Shown piece by piece: positions 59,373-64,000 of a stretch of 64,000 bases of DNA; the first letter of the stretch is position 1, and every line of letters begins with the position of its first letter. The DNA is from Rutpela maculata. Its lineage: Eukaryota; Arthropoda; Insecta; Coleoptera; Cerambycidae. The stretch is taken from assembly GCA_936432065.2 (NCBI GenBank), contig OW386291.2, positions 100,877,823 through 100,941,822 of the forward strand. The letters run 5' to 3'. The notes under the pieces are model-generated. The model saw nothing but the letters and a program-made list of their open reading frames with translations. It was not told the DNA's origin and made no database searches. The translations under genes were made by a program, and so were the position numbers.

Positions 59373-59502
59373 AGAGAATATTATTTAGGTATTATGCAAA
59401 TCACAACTTACACACTTTTTTATTTATTATGAAAATACCTACTTTCTGTAAATAAAAAAATGTGTAAGTTGTGATTTGCATAATACCTAAATAATATTCT
59501 CT
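59373..59502. repeat. Near-perfect hairpin with arms of about 53 bp
   Basis: The left arm (59373-59425) contains AGAGAATATTATTTAGGTAT and GCAAATCACAACTTACACAC. The right arm (59450-59502) is its inverse with about one mismatch. The loop is about 24 bp. It could be a very young short MITE or an RNA hairpin of miRNA/siRNA-precursor size. No second copy was seen in the window. Confidence 0.8.
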
Positions 59503-59562
59503 AGTCATAATGAAAGCAAATAAATAAAAAATAATTAATTGTAAAGCCAAATTAAGGTTAAA

Positions 59563-59640
59563 AACTGCTGCCTAACGAATCAATTTCCACGTCCAGAATT
59601 GCTATCCCAGTCAGGAGTGACCCTTTAAACATAATAATCA
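59563..59640 (-). mobile_element. Family A element 3' end fragment, copy 7
   Basis: CTGCTGCCTAACGAATCAAT followed by TTCCACGTCCAGAATTGCTA and CCCAGTCAGGAGTGAC corresponds to the family A 3' end in inverse (CCGCTGCCCAAGGAATC, CTTCCACATCCAGA, CAAGTCACTCAC). Diverged. Homology fades near 59640. Confidence 0.5.
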
Positions 59641-60058
59641 GCACAATTGTTGAAATATACAGACCTTGACCTTCAGATTTTATGCTGGTTTTACCCGCCA
59701 TTACATTACAAATAGTAATTTCAGGTTTAGTTTAGGATTTTTTTCTATTAAATCTGTTTTGCTGGACCCACAGTTCCACCATCTTGGTTAACTTAGGCCA
59801 TGTTGCTAAGAATAGTGTACAGCATTCAGTATTCAGTAAATCAAAACTTTTATGTTCTACAACTTTTTTCCTATCATTTGTTTAAATTACAATAATGTCA
59901 TCAATATGCATGTGATATTTAAAACTATAATTTCCCTTCCCATCCAAGAATTGACTACTGCTGCTGAATGCCATCAAGTAATTAAAAAATCATATATAAC
60001 GTTCTTTATCACTGTTTATCTGAATTCAAAAGTTTACTAGAGGATATAGTAATATTTA
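59641..60058. other. Spacer, nothing recognised
   Basis: No repeat or gene seen. Confidence 0.3.
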
Positions 60059-60060
60059 TA

Positions 60061-60689
60061 CAGGGTGTCCCAGAATTGAGTTCCCGGACGGGAATCTGTG
60101 ATTCCTGAGTTCATATTGGGCCTATTTAACCCAACTTACCTTAGTTCAAAAATGCATCCCTGAGGAAGTACATCCTCTTAAAGTGAGACAGAAAAAAAAA
60201 GTTTTTTCCAATAACTTCCGTTGTATGGAAGATAAAATTTTCAAATTTTGATGAGAGCTGTAGCTCTATAAGTACTCTATGTAAACTTGATAACAACCAA
60301 ATATCTTTTGTTTCTCAATTTTTTTTCATAATAATTAATATTTGACTGGCTGTAATTTTTTAATCACCCTGTAAAATTACGTATCACTTGAACATTTTTA
60401 CACAGCATTAAAAGGGCTGCAAAAAAGGTACTCTTAAAAATTTTTGTAATATCAATCAAAACACAAGAAATTATTGTTCAGCTATTGTACAGCTCCCATC
60501 CAAATTTGAAAATTTTATCTTCCATACAACGGAAGTTATTGGAAAAAACGTTTTTTATCTGTCTCACTTTAAGAGAATGTACTTCCTCAGGAATGCATTT
60601 TTGGACTAAGGTAAGTTGGGTAAAATAGGCCCAATATGAACTCAGGAATCACAGGTTCCCGTCCGGGAACTCAATTCTGGGACACCCTG
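60061..60689. mobile_element. Mariner/Tc1-type MITE with TIRs of about 185 bp and TA TSD
   Basis: Starts CAGGGTGTCCCAGAATTGAG and ends with the inverse. The inverted arms extend about 185 bp through CCCGGACGGGAA, GGGCCTATTT and CATACAACGGAAGTTATTGG. TA flanks both sides (59/60 and 90/91 of the respective hundreds: 60059-60060 and 60690-60691). CAGGGTGTCCC ends with a TA duplication are typical of Tc1/mariner-derived MITEs in insects. 629 bp, non-coding. Confidence 0.82.
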
Positions 60690-61203
60690 TATTATACACC
60701 AAACAAATGCAATCTTTTTGATAAGTAATTCGTTTAATCCCGATATATCAGATTGATCCTAGAATATTCTTTAAATAGTTTTGCTAAGAATTCCGGAGAA
60801 TCTCACACATATGTACTCCTAATACACAGTAATGCACACTGATGACATTTTGAATATTAACAAGCTGCTTGTGAAACTCTCATCTGCATTAACCCAACCT
60901 TTTCAGCGCTGATATATCGACGATCCTTTCATCATTTGGCTCTATTGAACAAGTTGCTGCATCTCGACAAGAAATATCAAATTCATATTGAAAATGTCTT
61001 CCCTAGAAAATTTAGTCACTCACAAATAAAACTGCACTTTAGGTAATCCAATGTAGAGAGAGTGGATTTATAGCAAATTCAAGAAATTTGGAAGTTCTAA
61101 ACATAAATACTTAACATAAAATATAGAGGGGACAGTGGATTTTCTTAGATAATACCCTAAATACAGGTTATTAAATGCCCCCCGACTTTTCTGTTTTATT
61201 ACA

Positions 61204-61610
61204 CATATATACAGCGTGTTCCACTTTTAATGTCCTCCTTCCATAACTCATTTGTCATTTCAACTAAATTATGACAGGGATCTCTTTTTTGAGTAAAAAA
61301 AGAATCAGTCACTGGCATATGCATTTTTACAAAGAAAAAACAAGATTTTATTATTATGTAGGTGCACTAAAACGAAAAAAATATGTTATGTTGAATTAAT
61401 TTTCTTAAAATCTGGTCGCGCAAAAGAGGTTCATACAGACTTACATTTTGTTTGACAGAGATTGTAAGTACCTAAATAAGTATATTTTTTTCTATTCATA
61501 CGACAAGCCTTTAAAACAATTATTTCAACATAACTTATTTTTTTTGTTTCAGTACACCTGAATAATAATAAAAGATTGGTTTTAAAAGTTTTTTTTACAA
61601 GTAATTTTAT
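61204..61610. repeat. Partial inverted repeat with a MITE-like left end
   Basis: TATACAGCGTGTTCCACTTT at about 61206 looks like a mariner-type MITE tip. ACTAAAACGAAAAAAATATG (61367) and its approximate inverse near 61530-61556 form inner arms. The right tip is not found, so boundaries are uncertain. Confidence 0.4.
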
Positions 61611-61750
61611 TTTTAAATTTTTAATTATTACGTCTTAATTAGTTCAATATTCATTACGTCATCCTTACTTAAAATAATACCGGATCCTTCGCCATTTCTC
61701 AGAATACAACGTCTGAGTGAATACACTATCCGATATAAAAAAAGTAATCA

Positions 61751-62248
61751 TTTTCTATCCGTCTCACAATGAGAAGGATTTTTGTATATGGAGCTTTAAT
61801 AATCTAATATTTGAAATCACTCATAAAACGTTGTCAGTGGAATTGATGATGGAGGTAGGGGGGGGTAATGGAGGTAGCTAATGCCAAAAAAATTTTTGAG
61901 CCCTTAGATTTTCTTATACATACCAATTTGATGGACTCTTACTTGCTTGGTTTATCGATTTACCTCCATTTACCCTAATTTACCCCCAACCTTCAACGGA
62001 ATAAGATCAAAATATATTCTAGTTCCAGATCTCGTTAAAATACATACGTGTACCAAATTTCAGGTCTTAAACGGTTTCAGAGTAATCGTGCACATAGAAA
62101 AGTTACAGACAGATCAACCGATAGACAGAAATTTTTTATTTGCTCAAATTTGAAATCTCGTTTCATGGCATTCTAAGCCTATTTGAACAAATAACAATTT
62201 TCAACATTTTTTTTGCGTTACTATACTTTCACTGGATGTGGGCATAAT
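61751..62248 (-). mobile_element. Family A element, diverged copy 8, minus strand
   Basis: Inverse matches to family A run from ATTTTCTATCCGTCTCACAA (near the 3' end) through the G-rich GGAGGTAGGGGGGGGTAATG block, GATGGACTCTTACTTGC, GTGTACCAAATTTCAGGTC, and the 5' end TTTCACTGGATGTGGGCAT. The extreme 3' end is missing. Clearly older than copies 1-5. Confidence 0.65.
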
Positions 62249-62304
62249 TATAGGTTAAACCATATCTTTAAAAACTAAAAAAAAAAAAAACACAAACACA
62301 CGTT

Positions 62305-62490
62305 TGGTATCACGTTATTGCATTCTCATCAGAACTACACGTGTATGCAAAACTTCAGCTCAGCTGGACGTCGTTAAGTGGTTCAAAATTGACTTGCAAG
62401 ATTTGAACTAAACATACTAACACACAAACAAACAAGCTAACTGAGATACATACAAAGTAAGTTAAATAAAAGCTTGCAAAAAGGGGCCGA
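62305..62490 (+). repeat. RTE-like non-LTR or SINE 3' segment
   Basis: ATGCAAAACTTCAGCTCAGC, GGACGTCGTTAAGTGGTTCA, TGACTTGCAAGATTTGA and then an ACACACAAACAAACAAGC tail and AATAAAAGCTTGCAAAAAGG. I recall this order from common insect RTE-type 3' ends. No coding region attached. Confidence 0.4.
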
Positions 62491-63522
62491 TTTTTCTAGA
62501 AGTTATATTTTTTACTGAAAAACTAACATATTATTGATTAACATGCTTTAGAACCTTCATATCCAAAAGTTAACGAGGGATTTATGATTTTCGAATTACA
62601 AAAATGATAAATCATTAATAACATGAAATCCAATTATTTTTCGGAAAAAGTCATTCCTCATGTTATATTTAAACTCACTTTTTTTACCATCCATTGTCAT
62701 CGATACTTTTGAACCAGCAACCCAGTAAATTATTCGGACATTAGGGATTGCCTACTTTGGAAGAATCAACAACATTGGGTGGAAAAAGTTAATTTAAACA
62801 TCTCTATCTACCTATGAGGAATTTAGAAAAAGATTAGAAAAATGTGTACTAGTAGGGGGTCTATACGTGGAATAGTTTTCAACTTAGTTGAATAAAATGT
62901 TATTTTTTTTTTGAAAATTGTTATTTCCTTATCTTGCATTTCAATTCCGTGTTCAATCTTTTCCTCACGATTGAAAAACTTTGTTAAATAAAATTTTCAA
63001 TAAAAAATTAGTTTGCTTAAAGTCGATTTCATGTTTTCTAATTTTTAAAATATCCTGTATAATTTATCTTAAGTTTGACAACTGTTTGTTACTTGCTAGG
63101 ACAAGCAAAACTTTTTATAAAGAATTACTTTTCTCCGGCAAATCAAAAATAAGAAAGTTTACAAGAGTGCGGTACCCCATCCATAATATATTGCAATAAG
63201 TAGAGCCATAGATTGGGCATTATGTAAAAGCAATAATTTCATAAACTTTTTAATTATGACCGACTCTAGCTCAGTTTTGACTGCCATTTTTAATCCAATC
63301 GAATTCAACTATGGTGGAAAATCGAAAAACAAAACAGGTTAAAATATCTTAATAAAAATGTTATATTTATTTGAGTTAAAGAAGACTCTGAAGTAAGAGG
63401 AAATATTATAGTGGACGAATTAGCTAAGATCCAAGTATTTATCGATAATTTACTCCTGGCAAAAAAAAATGAAAAACTATCGAAAGAGGAATGGATTAAA
63501 GCATGCAATAACAACAACTATA
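62491..63522. other. AT-rich stretch, nothing recognised
   Basis: No repeat or gene signal identified. Short ORFs on both strands are AT-rich chance frames. Confidence 0.4.
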
Positions 63523-64000
63523 TATATAGGGTGAGTCATGAGGAACTGTACATACTTCTACCGTAAGTAGAGGCACCTAAGACGAATACCAAGTGACCAT
63601 TAAAAAGTGTTTGTTCCGTTTCTTTACTATCATACAGAGTGATTTATGAATTTTGTTCAAAAATTGTTTTAGTCATAACATTTTAACGGTTAATCCGATT
63701 TGCCTTAATTTTTACAACAATGTACACTCCTGCCTAACAACCATCATACATATCCAAAATTTAAAAAATCCAGGGACGGTTTCAAAAAAATTTGTTGGAT
63801 TGCTTCGTATACCCTGTATATGATTTATCTAAAATTGATATGAAATTTGTAAAGGACACAAATAGGTAGTAAAACCTGAGCATTTGAAATTTTTGTCACA
63901 CTCTCAATAACTTTTTTATTAACGATCAATTTTCAAGTCAAATGAAAAGTTTGGCAAAATGGAATATTTTAATGTATACTAATATTTATTAATACAAAAA
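63523..64000 (+). repeat. MITE-like repeat end, continuing past the window
   Basis: ATATAGGGTGAGTCATGAGG at about 63523 looks like a mariner-type MITE tip (ATAGGGTGNNTCA). An inverse-like CGTATACCCTGTATATGA lies near 63807, and the sequence continues AT-rich to the window end. Whether 63807 is its right tip or a second element is unclear. Confidence 0.4.

Overview
The window is AT-rich, gene-poor eukaryotic DNA, almost certainly from an arthropod and most likely an insect. It holds no gene I would call intact. No ORF combines a recognisable family with full length and an open frame, and there is no bacterial-type operon structure. Most of the sequence I could interpret is transposable-element (TE) DNA, often nested. 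The insect assignment rests on the TE types: DINE-1/Helentron-like elements with (GTCT)n microsatellites, foldback elements, hAT and mariner-type MITEs, a 5S-rRNA-derived SINE, Ty3/Gypsy, and several non-LTR reverse transcriptase remnants with microsatellite 3' tails. The species cannot be named.

Layout. 0-6 kb: 3' end of a Helentron-like element (family C), a 5S-derived SINE, a family A element, a foldback, and a non-LTR RT tail. 7-9 kb: a 222-bp tandem duplication split by a 1404-bp hAT element with perfect 8-bp TSDs. 9-11.6 kb: two opposed remnants of an uncharacterised multicopy protein, then a YVDD-type RT fragment. 11.9-14.3 kb: a family C element interrupted by a 1.7-kb palindromic foldback (family B). 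14.6-16.0 kb: a second hAT-type element with 8-bp TSDs. 16.5-19.2 kb: a foldback, a family C 5' fragment and a truncated family A copy. 19.4-20.3 kb: N-terminal and middle parts of the same unknown protein family. 23.4-25.0 kb: a decayed Ty3/Gypsy pol. 27.4-30.5 kb: a non-LTR RT, an RTE-like repeat, and a mariner-like transposase inside inverted arms. 30.6-34.0 kb: family B with a family A element inside it, abutting an RT remnant. 37.6-43.1 kb: three RT remnants, one in the loop of a foldback. 43.9-47.0 kb: a rearranged inverted-repeat cluster and a Transib-like element with 5-bp TSDs. 47.4-53.3 kb: family A next to a foldback-within-foldback (J containing B) whose loop carries the Cys-rich end of the unknown protein. 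54-64 kb: an RT, a tandem-repeat foldback, family A copies, a very regular hairpin and several MITE ends.

Nesting gives real boundary evidence. One family A insertion in family B reveals the empty site, which fits T^T Helentron-type integration without a TSD. Family B copies are flanked by AATA direct repeats, and removing one copy rejoins a Cys-rich reading frame. The most interesting open question is the multicopy protein seen four times here, once in the loop of a TIR element.

Limits: all homology calls are from reading motifs by eye. Family names were not checked against any database, and most boundaries away from TSDs are accurate only to tens of bases.
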